Below the pieces are notes generated by a model that worked only from the letters and a program-made list of their open reading frames with translations, was not told the DNA's origin and ran no database searches. The translations under genes were made by a program, and so were the position numbers. Source: Melastoma dodecandrum (taxonomy: Eukaryota; Streptophyta; Magnoliopsida; Myrtales; Melastomataceae). Taken from it: a stretch of 64,000 bases of DNA. The stretch lies in assembly GCA_029817715.1 (NCBI GenBank), contig JARUPY010000538.1, forward strand, positions 4,898,001 to 4,962,000, written 5' to 3'. Below are positions 21,713 through 32,961 of this stretch, piece after piece; position 1 is the stretch's first letter, and each line of letters starts with the position of its first letter.

Positions 21713-24313
21713 TCACAGCCATACGCGATAGGATGATGTGTCGGGGGTCAGATCCATGGCCACCTGAAGCAAGTGTTCTATGTTGATCTCCGGGTAGTGC
21801 TGAAGGAGCTTCAAGTTGGCGATGAAGTCTCCACTGAGTAGTTGGCTCTTGATGCAGAGTAACATTGCACAACATACACGCAGCAGCATGTCCTGAACCA
21901 GCCGTGGAAGATTGTTTCCCATCAGTTAACAGAGTGGGCAAGGATGAGCATTGAGCCTGCAGAAAAGGTGAAGTACCTGGACACCAAAAGGGTTACCCAG
22001 GAAGGAATCCCATATTCTCAAGATGGACTTGAAGTCGAATTCTTGTGTCAGTAGCAATGTAATCCATCGAAATGCATAGAACTGCGGCTTTACCTGAAAG
22101 TCGGATGTGACCGGCAAGTTCACTAGAAAGAATGACAGCAGCAAATCATCAATTTTTAACAACTAAAATGGTCGTCCAAGATACCTTTGTAGTGAACTCA
22201 AGATGACGCCACAGTTCCTCGTCATTGGCTCTAAGTAGCTCAGACAAGCGGGAGAGAGTAGACAATATACCAACGGCACTATTGTCCAACTGTTGACAGA
22301 AGTGGTCCACGGAGTCGCTCAACAGACGAACGAAACAAGCAAAACTATCAGCTTCTGCATTTGCCTGCAAACCATTATGGACATGAAACTTCTAGACCAG
22401 CGCTAGCTCCTAGAGGCAGCAAGATCACCCCACGGAATGACACCATGCAGATCAATTGCAGGAGATCCCCCCAGGATCATAGTGAAAAGTAGAAATAAAC
22501 ACCGTGACAGATAATACAGTCGTGTAAACTATAAAAACGAGTCGAGTAGCTCCCTGCCCTACTATGTTTCTCGTCTTGTTGCAGTTTCTGGTATAGACGT
22601 CTTGTTGCAGTTTCTGGTATAGACTCTTTATGTTTATACATACATGAATAAGATAGAAGCAGAAAAAGCGACTTTGAACTCTTACAGCATTTTGCTCGTT
22701 GATGTCTGTACTAAACACGTAATACAGTGGTGCCAAGACTTCATTCATGCCCTGTACATATCGGATTGCTGGGTTCAGCTTCGCAAATAGTAGAAGGATG
22801 TTTCGCATTGCTGCCTGCAGGAACAGGAATCAATGAATAGCTGATCCTTGAAAAAACGATTGCCCAAATGGAAGGAGAATTCTTTGGTAGAGGTACCCTG
22901 TGTTTTCTGCTGGTCGGCGTTTCTCCAGAAAAGAACTTCATATCAGGGTGTGTGCGCTGCAAGTCGCGGTCTATTTGATCCATTATCTCGGTGTTCTATA
23001 AGAATATGTTGTCTCACATTCGCAGCAAAAATAACAAGTTGAAGCAATACGAAACCAAGGAGAGAGCACATTACCTGAAAAAACTGATGCCAAACACTGG
23101 CTTTACCAAGGCTGAGAGGATGATCCTCTTGAGAGATTTCACGCCGTTGGAGGGGGCCATCAGATTCCCCACTATCCGATTCTTGCTCGAAGGAACAAAA
23201 ACCCTCAATTCTTCTCCTAGCGGATTCTGACTGCCTAGAAACAAGACCTTTTATCATTTCTAGATGGTTGGTCATTTGTAAAAAATAAATAAAGCAAGTT
23301 TTTGAATAACTTTCCGACAAGACTAGCTTTGAACAGGGAGAAATTTTGCTTACAGGACTGATAAGAAGCTCTTCTTTAAGCTTAGCATACTTCTGTCTGT
23401 TCTCAGCTAATTCTTTATCCCATAAGTTGCGAGATGGCGGCAAATATCCGAGGAGAAGCTACTTGGACGAAAAGCAAGTAATCAGTAGGATGTCCGAGTA
23501 TACAGAACTGATATGGCGCTGGAGAGCTCGACAAACTCTATTCTAACCTTCCAAACCCTTGCCCGAGAGCCATCCCCGTCGGGCAGTCCCTTGCTGGCAA
23601 TTCTTTGTAACTTCTCCAAGTTTATCTCTTCCTGAGACAACTGCATTACCAAAATAGAATCACAAAACCAAAACCTTAATCGATCACGCGTAACATTAAC
23701 AGGCAACAGATTATCAGCCCCTTTTCATCTCAACCCCAGCTCGAACACAAACTTGACATCATCACCACACGACAAAACTATCCAGCAAAAACATCACTCG
23801 GCAGCCACTCCTCACCTCATACTCAAGATCGGACCTTTTCTCATCGGCAGCGATGACCTCCAAAACCGACACCCGGTCCGACCCGCTCGTCCCAATCACC
23901 TCCCGATCCCCAAGGCAACCTTCTCCCCCGTCACCCACCACCCCGTCCACATCCCTATCCCCCTCGTCCACCCAATCCCCGAGGCCCTCCCTGTCCGACC
24001 CGAATCCGTGGGGCTGGAAGGTGTCGAGCTCCTTCCCGATGTCGGAACCAAAGGTCTCTTCCAACCCGGAGCCTAGGACCAGGCTACCAAGCCTGTCGGG
24101 GAAGTTCTTCCTCTGCCTGTCGTGGGGTTTCGTCCTGTCCCTGGGCATCGTGGGTCGGCATTCGCGGGTGGAGAAAGGGTTGGGGGGGGAGGAGTGTGCG
24201 ACCGACCTGGGATCTCCGTGACTAACGTTTGGGGGACAGGAACTGGGCACAGCCGAGCAAGACTGACTGGTAGTTAGTTTTGACAGTTGAATGGCGGTTG
24301 ATGGAGGGGGCAA
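21713..24313 (-). CDS. TBC-domain Rab GTPase-activating protein (TBC1D13-like), 9 exons
   Basis: Rab-GAP that should speed GTP hydrolysis on a Rab and so act in vesicle traffic. Nine exons with GT-AG borders join in frame: 24313-23816, 23640-23548, 23458-23354, 23230-23075, 22995-22897, 22814-22686, 22364-22185, 22093-21977 and 21892-21713, about 518 codons. Landmarks are WK/LLLGYLPPSRNLWDKEL at the domain start, the arginine-finger motif IDRDLQR, the glutamine-finger motif RYVQGMNE, then FYAFRWITLLLTQEF and IWDSFLGNP near the end. Both catalytic fingers are present, so it should be active. The N-terminal 150 residues are Gly/Asp-rich and poorly conserved. A later start at the in-frame Met near 24148 is possible. 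The target Rab is unknown. Confidence 0.88.
22573..22624. repeat. 26-bp perfect tandem duplication in a TBC-gene intron
   Basis: GTCTTGTTGCAGTTTCTGGT plus ATAGAC occurs twice in a row, inside the intron between the exons at 22686 and 22364. Confidence 0.9.
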
Positions 24314-24963
24314 GGCACGAGGCCCAGCCCTAACAAGATGGGCCCGTAGAATATCATGGGCTTTAGGCCCAACAAGTGGCGGGTATACCCAGGTCGAAAG
24401 GGGGAGTAGTTAGTTGTGTTTGGGTTTGGTACGAGGTGAGACTGAGAAGTAAGTGCGTGAAGTGGAAAAAAGAGGTTGTCCTGACCAGGATATTCCTAGG
24501 AATCTCCTCCTGTTCTGGATAACGCCGCCACTCCCCCGAAGTCCGAGGGTGGAGGGCTGCGATTCGGCTCGGCTCCTTCTGCCGTGAAGTCGTAGCCGGC
24601 TCCTTTTTTATTTTTCTGATTACAATAATTATAATCTTAATTCATTGTTCTTCCCTTTTTAAGCAACATTAGGATTAAATTTACCCACAGAGGATGATAA
24701 TTCTTTTAATTTTTTTCTTTCCAAATATTGGACATGTTTTGAACTAATGCTTTCTTTGTATGAGATACGTATAAATATCACACATTTCCTTTTACTTCAT
24801 TTCTTGTATTGGAAATCATGTTTAAAAATATGTAAAATCTTAAACATAAATTTAATGTCGATATTATTTTGTGAAAAAGCTTACTCATCAAGCACGCCTA
24901 TAGGTATGATATTCGTGGGGGCATCTACCAATCACGTGAGTTATGGGAAGCATCGTGACCTAA
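24314..24963. other. Intergenic, AT-rich
   Basis: The first 300 bases are probably the TBC gene promoter. The rest is AT-rich with no recognised gene. Confidence 0.4.
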
Positions 24964-25451
24964 TGTCATGTTTGGTTCGTTGAATAGTTATTTCGCGGAA
25001 TGGAATGGCGATTCATCATGAATGGAATAGCATATTAATTCTTATAAAAGCATATTCTTTTGTTTGGTTGAACGAATGATTAAACAATGAATATATTGTC
25101 AAAGACTAAAATATCCTTCTTCAAACTAGCTAAACTAACTACTAGTTAAAGTTATTTAGTCAACTACATTACAACTCTTTTGATATATTCATCCATATAT
25201 CTAATCAGCAATGCCTTTAGCTTCATGTACTCCATGTTGGTGTCAAAATCCTAAAAGAAAATTACAATATTACAAACTCATCATTCACATGAGAAAATAA
25301 ATTAGTACCGCAAATACATCTCAAACCTACTATACTTCAAAGATACAAATAATGAATATACCAAAACGAAAAAGAGAAGTTATATCTTCCAAACTAAGAA
25401 ATAGTAATCACTCAAAAGTTAATATCAAATCTTACCAAAACACCTCTGTAG

Positions 25452-26475
25452 TTATTTAAGGACATCCTTCACATATGCAAGTCGTTGGTTTGAAAGAAGA
25501 CTAAAAAGAATCACCATTTGATAAGCTTGTTTTGGCATCTCTTGTAAAGCAAGTCTTATCTCCTCAAACATAATGCCTTCTATCTCAGATAAAATGCCAT
25601 ATAACTTTTGACATTGAATGAGAAAAGAATCTACCTTAATGCTTCTGCTCAATCTTTCACTAGCTTCCTTTATGTCACGTCCAACCAACTTTGCTGCATC
25701 AGTAAATGCTTCAATGCTAGATGATTCAATTTTCCTCTTCTTTTTTCTTGAAGTAGTTTCACCACTTTGTTTACCCACCGATGCATTATGCATCATATCC
25801 TCATGTTCTGTGTTTCCATCTGTCATGACAATTTTTGTGGAGTCTTGCATTCCATCTCCCAACTGAGATTGATTTTTCTGGACAGAAATGTCAACTAGTA
25901 GTTCTTCAAGCATTTGTCCATCTTTTCCCGTAGTACGATCTTTTCCATATATCATGGACATTTCTTGATAATAAGGAAAGCTACGATATCGAAAGCCGGT
26001 AGCTTCCTTATGTACCTGAAAGATGAAAACTATCTCGTATTACTCAATTGACTAATTCATTAAGCAAATGAAGTTCAATCAAATGATTTGTAATGAGTAA
26101 TAAGCTTTGAAGTACCTTTGTATATTCATTCCAAACTTTATCACTTGCAATCGGCATATTCCTCTCAGAATCCCATCCAAAGCCACTATCAAACTTGGAT
26201 AAATCATAAAGAATGCTCCAATCCTTCTTCAAGGTCCTGATTCTGGACTCGATATGAGGCTTAGCCTTTAAGCTAGTATCAACTAATACTTTTACAAGTA
26301 TTCGTTCTAACTCAAAGAGATTAGCCACTCCTAAACCCCGTGTCAGCTCCATATGTCCCTAAATTATATAAATCAACCATACAAGATATTAGTATTGAAT
26401 CTTCAACTGGGTCCATTTTCTCTTAGAAGCTCTATCTTGTGACTCCGAATGAGAAGATACCCTTCCTCCTGTCAT
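25452..26475 (-). pseudogene. Harbinger ORF1: Myb/SANT-like DNA-binding protein
   Basis: The start is probably the ATG at 26475 (MTGGRVSSHSESQDRASKRK, then WTQ). A middle block at 26352-26044 has AKPHIESRIRTLKKDWSILY and FGWDSERNMPIASDKVWNEY, the pattern of the Myb/SANT-like (Myb_DNA-bind_3) domain. A short intron is likely near 26040-26010. The last block, 25961-25452, is acidic, then basic (RKKKRKIES), then helical. Such proteins help bring Harbinger transposase to the nucleus and the element ends. The core residues look intact, but the first exon joins poorly to the second block, so I treat it as decayed. Confidence 0.7.
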
Positions 26476-26723
26476 TCTTTTCAAAAGAAATAGATATGTA
26501 ATGGAGAATCCTCACAATAATATGTTAAATTTTAATAACAAGTGACTTGTGCATCATAATATAAATATAACAAATATTCAATATGTAAAAGTCTAAAATG
26601 ATACCCACAAACTAAAAATGTAATGTAAAGAAGTGATCATTACAAGCAAAGGTAAATCAAGGAACTCTACTAGTAGATGATTGCCGTGAACATTCTATTT
26701 GCTAGATGATCTCTCATATTGGT

Positions 26724-27116
26724 TCAAGCCTCACTTGTCCCAATCATAGTAATATTGTTGTCATGAATTTGAAAGTCATGTTCCACCTCTTCTAAGTCCT
26801 CCTCAATAGGATCAAGCGTTATCTCCTTTCGAATGAAATAGTGAAGTAGACAACATGCAAAGATGACACGATTATGTGTCGTTACTGGATAAAATGATGG
26901 ACTTCTCAGAATTGTCCAACGCAGCTTAAGCATGCCAAAACATCGCTCTATAACATTGCGAGCAGCTGCATGCTTCATGTTGAAAAATTCTTGAAAAGTC
27001 CGTGGTTGATAACCTTCACTCCATTCATTCAAATGATACCTTTGGCCCCTATATGGGGCAAGAAATCCCTCACAATTTGTATAGCCAGCATCGACCAAGT
27101 AATAACAACCTACCAT
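26724..27116 (-). pseudogene. Harbinger transposase, C-terminal fragment
   Basis: Visible are YYLVDAGYTN (the second catalytic Asp of the DDE triad), FNMKHAAARNVIERCFGMLK (the catalytic Glu lies in VIERCFG) and LRWTILRSPSFYP. A C-terminal acidic tail follows. The first Asp and the whole N-terminal half are missing, so no active transposase is made. Confidence 0.85.
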
Positions 27117-27344
27117 TAAAATTCAGTTAACTTTAACAAAGTCAAAAAAAATCTAAAAAAGACTTATCAATTATTCCCTAACAACATGAATAAAAAAAAA
27201 TTAAATTTCCATGTGGCACTTTCAACCCAAATCTTCTGCTGCTCAGCACATGTGATGTCATTCGTGTAAATAAGTTTTCTAATATAGGAACTTCTAGCAT
27301 ATTCGGTGAATTGTTATTCCCTTCAACCAAACTTGGTGTAAATG

Positions 27345-28115
27345 TCGTCAAACTTACGATTGAATGTCATGTACATATTTTGATATTAATTAAAGATTGA
27401 TAAGAGGGAACAAAGAGAAAAATGTGAGCTTACCTCTCATATGATGATGATAGTCGTCGGCCTTTACCAACCACGTTAGACGTTACTGGAAGCCTCACTA
27501 CTACTAATTGTCATAAAGTCGGTATTGTCAAATTTATGATTTAAGATCGAGTTAATGTCATGTATATTCATCGATAATAACTACAAATTAATAAGAAAGG
27601 ATGATGAGGTTACCTCACTACGTGATAGTCGTGAGTCTCTCTACCAACCACACCGGTTACTAAAAGACCATTTCAAATCGACCTAAATGCCATATAAATT
27701 CATCAATATTAACTAAAATTAATACGAGAGAGTGTAATGAAAAAGTAAGGTTACCTCACAACAATGGGCCTCTACCAATCACATCGGTTACAAAAAGCGT
27801 CACTACTTAATCATTCTGACTGTCAGTGTTGTCAAACTCACAATCAAGAACAAGTTAATATCATGTACATTCATGGATATTAACTAAATATTATAAAGAG
27901 AGAAACAACGAGAAAAACGTAAAATTACCTTATGGCATGAAACTCACGGACCACTACCAGTCACGTCGGTTACTAAAATCTTCACTGCCTAATATTTTGA
28001 CGTCAGTATATTCCGATTTATTCAACCTAACGGGGTTAATTATGTCACTTAAAATCTATCGGTACTAAATAAAGAGTCGAAATGATGAAAAAGTAAAAAA
28101 AATATGTGTACCCAA
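27345..28115. repeat. Degenerate tandem repeat, four units plus a partial one, period about 145-185 bp
   Basis: Each unit has the same order: GTCAAAYTYAYGATT, AATGTCATGTAYATTCAT, ATATTAACTA, a GAGAGAAA patch, GGTTACCTCAC, CTACCAAYCAC and GGTTACT. Units start near 27345, 27525, 27671, 27830 and 28010. No coding potential. It begins directly after the right end of the Harbinger element and ends before the SPX promoter. Confidence 0.75.
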
Positions 28116-28373
28116 AATTAATAAAGAAGATATAAATAAGTCGCCTAGATTATTAAGAATCCAGTTGTCCCTTTAAGTCGCAATCTCAACATCTCAAGTC
28201 CAAGCCATGCATTTTCGAGCCACCCCACTAAACCACTAAAGAAACTAACAAAGTAAAGGAAATCCCACCCACCCCCAACAAAGTAATAAAATCCTTCAAA
28301 CTTGAAGAGATTAAATTAAATAAGATTTTTGAAAGAGATAAATTAAAAAGGCATGTAAGAAGATATGCTGTCG

Positions 28374-28381
28374 GTATATTC
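28374..28381 (+). promoter_or_regulatory. P1BS site (PHR1-type), GTATATTC
   Basis: Fits GNATATNC, the binding site of the phosphate-starvation factor PHR1, 176 bases before the SPX start codon. SPX genes are known PHR1 targets. Confidence 0.7.
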
Positions 28382-28402
28382 TCCCAACCGGACAGAACCA
28401 AC

Positions 28403-28410
28403 GAATATTC
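28403..28410 (+). promoter_or_regulatory. P1BS site (PHR1-type), GAATATTC
   Basis: Second perfect GNATATNC match, here a full palindrome, 21 bases after the first and right before the poly-C tract. Confidence 0.75.
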
Positions 28411-28495
28411 CCCCCCCCCCCCCCCCCTTCCTGCCATTAAATACTCTCCCCCTCCTCTCCTTCCCTCCCTCCCTCTCCCTTCCCCCCCGTTTTCC
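28411..28495. repeat. Poly-C run followed by a CT-rich tract in the SPX leader
   Basis: A run of about 18 C is followed by CCTCTCC/TTCCCTCC-type sequence up to about 60 bases before the ATG. Pyrimidine-rich leaders are common in plant core promoters and 5' UTRs. The exact length of the C run may be a sequencing estimate. Confidence 0.7.
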
Positions 28496-28556
28496 ACCGA
28501 AGTTTCGATTTTGAGACCTGCCCGGGATTCCTTTCAGGCGGTTTTGTGCGGAGAGG

Positions 28557-30314
28557 ATGAAGTTCGGAAAGTCGCTGAGCAATCAGATCGAGGAGACGCT
28601 GCCGGAGTGGAGGGACAAGTTCCTGTCCTACAAGGACCTCAAGAAGAGGCTGAAGCTCATCGAGCCCAAGGTGGCTGGGGATGGCGAGAGGTCCCTCAAG
28701 AGGAAGAGGCCGGAGGGCTGCGGCGGGGAGGGCGGGGATCCGGTCGTCGGGAAGGGTGGTGGGATGACTAATGAGGAGATGGAGTTTATTCGCTTGTTGG
28801 TGGAGGAGATGGATAAATTCAACACCTTCTTCGTGGAGCAGGAGGAGGAGTACATCATCAGGCTTAAGGTAAAATAATAGCCGGGTGTTCATTCCTCTGA
28901 CAGATCGTTGCTGATCTTGGCGTGTACTCGGGTTTTATCATGTGGCGTGAGTGTGGTATCTAGGGTTGGTCGGTCTGTTTTAGGATGCTCTATTCTGTTC
29001 TATGCACGGATATGGCGTGAATGAAAGTGAGGGTGGCTGATTTGTTGTTGTTGATGATGATGCATTCGCGTGGTTTTTTATCCTGTTTTCGGGATTTGAT
29101 GTTTTCAAGAAGATGTTTGTTTGGCTTGTCTGCCTACTGAGGGCAATGTGGAGGAGGGATCTATTTTCTTTGCATGGATTGTGATCGTGGTTTGAGCTTT
29201 CTGCTGTTGCCGTTGATGATATTGTTCATTCATTTCCTTTTGGTTCTGAGATACCTCTGGCGGAAAAAGATAGGAAGCATGCTTTCAGGTGACTTATCGT
29301 GGACGACAGGAACTTTTTTGTTCGAATATATTCATCATGGGTTGGTGGTGATGCTGAAGTCTAGGAGAAAGTTGTCTGTAGTTTTCTACGTGTGCGGTCC
29401 TACTTTGTTGATTTGTCTTATTTTGAAGCGCATGCTCCGGGTCACTGTTCCTTGGTTACCCCTTCTGCAGGAACATTATGATGGATATTCGCAGCAGTGC
29501 CTGGCTAATAAGGCTTTCTGAACTTTGGTTAATGCAGGAGTTGCAAGATAGGCTAGCCATGGCAAAGGATTCGACCGAAATAATAAATATACGGAAGGAG
29601 ATTGTAGACTTCCATGGTGAGATGGTTTTGCTGGAGAACTACAGCGCTCTAAACTACACAGGTACTTTTGTCTTATGCCAGCTGGTTCAATGCATAGCCT
29701 ACTATGCGTTGTTTAATTTGGCCTAGTCTCTGATTCATCTATATGGATTAGCTGTGATCCACCCAAGTTGGGGGGTCATCTTTGATTCCAGTATTTGGGT
29801 ACTCGTGTTTACTTCTCTGTTTTGATCAACAGGACTGGTGAAAATTCTGAAGAAGTATGATAAGAGAACTGGTGCTCTTATTCGGATGCCCTTCATCCAG
29901 AAGGTGGTGTTGCAACAGCCCTTTTTCATCACTGATGTGCTCGGCAAGCTCATCAAGGAATGTGAGAAAATGCTCGACCACCTTTTCCCCACAAAAGACA
30001 TCCTTGCTTCTTCATCCGAGGCAGGCGAGGCTACTCTGGCTGATGAGACCAGCGCTTCTGCCGCTGGTAATGCGGTGGGCGTCACCCCTGGCGAGATCAA
30101 TGAGGGCGGCATCCGGATCCCCAAGGAGCTAGCTGAGATAGAACAGATGAAGAACATGTACATGAAGAGCACATTGTCAGCCCTAAGGGTCCTGAAGGAA
30201 ATAAGGAGTGGGAGCTCCACAGTCAGCCACTTCTCGCTGCCTCCCCTGAAGTCGAGTGGGGCAGAGGAATCTTGGAATAAGAAGGTACCTGTGCTTGAAC
30301 AGGAAGCCAAGTAG
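28557..30314 (+). CDS. Stand-alone SPX-domain protein (SPX1/SPX2 type), 3 exons
   Basis: Phosphate (inositol-pyrophosphate) sensor that binds PHR1-type factors in the nucleus and stops them from activating starvation genes. Exons 28557-28868, 29538-29661 and 29833-30314 join in frame to 305 residues. The start [20 protein letters not shown] is the classic SPX opening. Next come the lysine-rich inositol-phosphate-binding helices KDLKKRLK and [14 protein letters not shown], with [20 protein letters not shown] between. The last part has [14 protein letters not shown] and the acidic, plant-specific C-terminus. There is no EXS, MFS or RING domain, so it belongs to the stand-alone class. Two P1BS sites upstream suggest the usual PHR1-SPX negative feedback loop. 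Confidence 0.93.
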
Positions 30315-31302
30315 TCAAATATTAACCCCCCTTCCCTGCCATTGCTGTGAGCCAGTGATGAGCAGATGGTTTCTGTAGAAGCAAGCAATAGTATATCATT
30401 TACCTTTTTTAGTTATACAAAGAATACCTTTTGACAGATGAACATACCCTGCAAGTCCCATCAAGAATTTGAGGCATATCCCCAAGTTCGGGTTTATGAG
30501 GGCTGTAATCTCTGCCTGTGGAATTACTAGAGTATCTGATCTTCTTTACCTTAATAGAATAGAAACTTTCCTCTCAGAGTACTTTTTAGTTTTATGTTAA
30601 TATTTAACAAACATCACACAACAGCGCCTGTAGCCAGGGGATAAGAAACTGTTTTCTAAGCAGAAAGTCGTAGGTTCGACCCCTAACTGGGTGAGCGTCT
30701 GAGTTTGCAAACATCAGCTGTGATGTTCGTCGGTGATCATTACAGGCGGACCAAAGTTCTTAGCCACGATCTAGTTTCCTTTCATCTTGGGAACCCAACC
30801 ATATACTGAGGTATGAAATGACTCCTTTTGGCCCAAAATCCCAAGTGCATTGCTTTAATACAGGGGAACTGGTTAGGCATGTTGTTTCATTGCTTGAATG
30901 CAGGAGAAATCATGCTCAGGAAGGGATGCATTTTGTTCTTCAAGAGGAAGCCCCAGCATGCAATTTATGATGATGAATGTGTATTCATCAGTAGTAGTTG
31001 TCTTGCCTGTTTATTAGGCATGTATATATGGAGCCAAAGCTGTAATCATGCCCAAAGCGAGTATATAAGCAACTTAACAATGATTTTGTCTCAACTTATA
31101 TTCAACCGTGGAGTGTCTAACTTAGGATACACCCTTCTTTTAAGATTTCGGTTGATATTACATTAGGAATCACTTAGTCCACATCCATATCCATGAAACA
31201 CCATCATCATCAAGATCACACTTGGCAACAGTTTCCAATACAATATCTTAAAAGCCAGACCCTAAAGCTCCAATCAAAGCCTACACAACCATATCGGACT
31301 GT
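30315..31302. other. Intergenic with SPX 3' UTR and a tRNA-like repeat
   Basis: No other protein-coding frame was recognised. The convergent 3' ends of the SPX and SNU13 genes fall here. Confidence 0.5.
30624..30700 (+). repeat. tRNA-like sequence, probably the head of a SINE
   Basis: A perfect B-box-like GGTTCGACCCC at 30673-30683 sits about 40 bases after TAGCCAGGGG, a plausible A box. A CTGTTTTCTAAGCAG hairpin lies between them, like an anticodon arm. The acceptor ends do not pair well, so it is not a working tRNA gene. A tRNA-derived SINE or relic is more likely. Confidence 0.45.
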
Positions 31303-32206
31303 TCAAATCAGGAGCTTCTCAAGGGCATCCTGCATTACGGCGGAAGAAAGGAGTATCAGGGATGATGCTCATTAAAGGAATCGTACATCATATTGGGCAT
31401 AATTCATGTTACCTTAAGCTGCTGTATTTGGGATTTCAACTGACTTCCCTCGTTCGTTGTTACCGAACATGCAATGACAGGTCTTGTTACACCACATGCT
31501 CGGCCTAGTGCTTGTTTAGAAGGCACAAAAACATAGGGCACATTCTGCAGCAATGCAAACCATCATTAATGTCACTCAAGACAATCGTACCTGCCTCCAA
31601 AAATTTTAAAAGTGTCAATAAGAATGACTAATCTCGCAGACACGTTAGTGCTGACGCACTTAAAGAAATGGGAATAAATCAAATCTTCATCAATAGTTAA
31701 ACAACTAGCAGTAAAAAAGTGAACCGAAAACCAACTGAAGTATTTCGCAGCGGTACTTGGCAGGTCAAACCTTGTCCTCAGCAAGCAAGGGAAGATGGAG
31801 CAGAATCTCGAGCGGCTCGGTGTCCGCGGCCATGACCACGAACTCCGATATCCCCCTATTCAGAGTCTTCGTGGCTGCCAACAGGACCACACAAAAACAC
31901 ATCAGCAAACTACCATCGCTGCCACACTACAAATAATAAAAAAAAACAAATGGAGATCATTGGCGCAGCAACAGCAAAACGGACCTTCATTGGCGCCCTT
32001 CTTGAGCTGCTTGTAATTGGCAGCCTGCTGGACGAGGTCGAGGATAGTAATGGTGAGCTGAGCGTTGGCGAGCGGGTAAGCCTTGGGATTGACGGCTTCG
32101 GCAGTCTGCACAAGACGAGGAAGAGGAGAAATAAATGGTAAAGATCGAATCTTTTTCAGTCAATCGACGACGGAAGTACGATGAAGAAAGAAGGGTCGAT
32201 CACCAT
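31303..32206 (-). CDS. SNU13: SNU13 / NHP2L1 (15.5K), L7Ae-family K-turn-binding protein, 5 exons
   Basis: Binds kink-turns in U4 snRNA (spliceosome) and in C/D-box snoRNAs (rRNA methylation). Minus-strand exons are 32206-32204, 32105-31985, 31874-31771, 31544-31413 and 31329-31303. They sum to 387 bases, exactly 128 residues plus stop, the usual plant length. The protein begins M then [16 protein letters not shown]. It contains the L7Ae core [18 protein letters not shown] and ends [12 protein letters not shown]. The first coding exon holds only the ATG, directly followed by GTGATC as donor. The last coding exon is 27 bases. Both are easy for gene finders to miss. No defects seen. Confidence 0.93.
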
Positions 32207-32961
32207 GGGTGTTGGTTCTTGGACAGAGACTGCCTCCTCCTGAATATAATAGGGTTTTTCGATTTGGTACTCTTAGGGTTTTGATAAGATGTGAATTTAT
32301 TATTGTATGATGCAAGTCCAATCAAAGGGCCAAACAAAAGCCCATCTGATACAAAGCCTGGTAAGAAAAGTCCACTTCTAACAGTAGGCCTTTGTTTGTC
32401 CGAAACAGGTTTTGCAGATCTTTTTTCCCCTCCTTCAATTCAAAGCTTCCAAAACAGAACACCAAGCTAAGAGCAGGTTTACCGAAACAATTCCCCCAAA
32501 ACAAAAGGGGATGTAAAATAACATGGCTAACTTAGAGGTCTGTAAGTAATGCAATGAGGTTTTAAGGGCACCATGTGATGTTATAACTACAATATAATCC
32601 TCCATCTGCATTGGCAGCCTTTCTAAGCCGGCAACCAAAAGTCCTCTGGAGAGGGTAGCAACCAACTTCCATGGTAAAATGGGTAATAAGGCATTCCGCA
32701 ATAGTTGAATGGGTCGGCAATGAGCAACCTAGAAACAAGAATTGAGGGACAAAGAAACGTCAGGCTAGTTTTGTGAATAACTGAGAGCAGCTATCTAAGA
32801 TGATTAGTTACTGCGAGAGAAAAACTACACCATGGCTGAAATACTACGATTCGATGCTCACAAGAGTGAAATCCAATCCTCCGATGATAGGGAGTCACAC
32901 ATCACACGTGGAAAACAAGCAAGCAACACCTGCAACGGATGGAACAGCTATGGACCTGGTA
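32207..32961. other. Intergenic between SNU13 and DnaJ49-type genes
   Basis: Holds the SNU13 5' side and the chaperone 3' UTR. No further gene was recognised. Confidence 0.45.

Larger units (their letters stand above)
24964..27338 (-). mobile_element. PIF/Harbinger DNA transposon with internal deletion
   Basis: The element holds a Myb/SANT-like frame and a DDE transposase fragment, the two-gene pair of PIF/Harbinger. The left end at 24964 (TGTCATGTTTGGTTCG) and the right end at 27338 (read inverted, CACCAAGTTTGGTTG) share the core CAWGTTTGGTT. Both are flanked by TAA (24961-24963 and 27339-27341), the size and composition of a PIF/Harbinger 3-bp duplication. Only the transposase C-terminus remains, so sequence is missing between 27116 and the right end. 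The ends are short and imperfect, so I hold them as likely rather than certain. Confidence 0.6.

Noticed and set aside
23762..24221. Plus-strand Ser/Pro-rich frames over the TBC gene first exon
   Set aside because: They overlap the minus-strand exon that splices in frame to the TBC domain.
27345..28115. CRISPR-like array
   Set aside because: Units are long, unequal and diverged, with no short perfect repeat and unique spacer pattern; this is a plant nuclear locus.
28437..28892. Minus-strand Leu/Pro-rich frame over the SPX first exon
   Set aside because: Reverse-strand shadow of the SPX domain; the composition follows from GC-rich codons.
30624..30700. Functional tRNA gene
   Set aside because: The B box is good but the acceptor stem does not pair and the anticodon loop is ambiguous.
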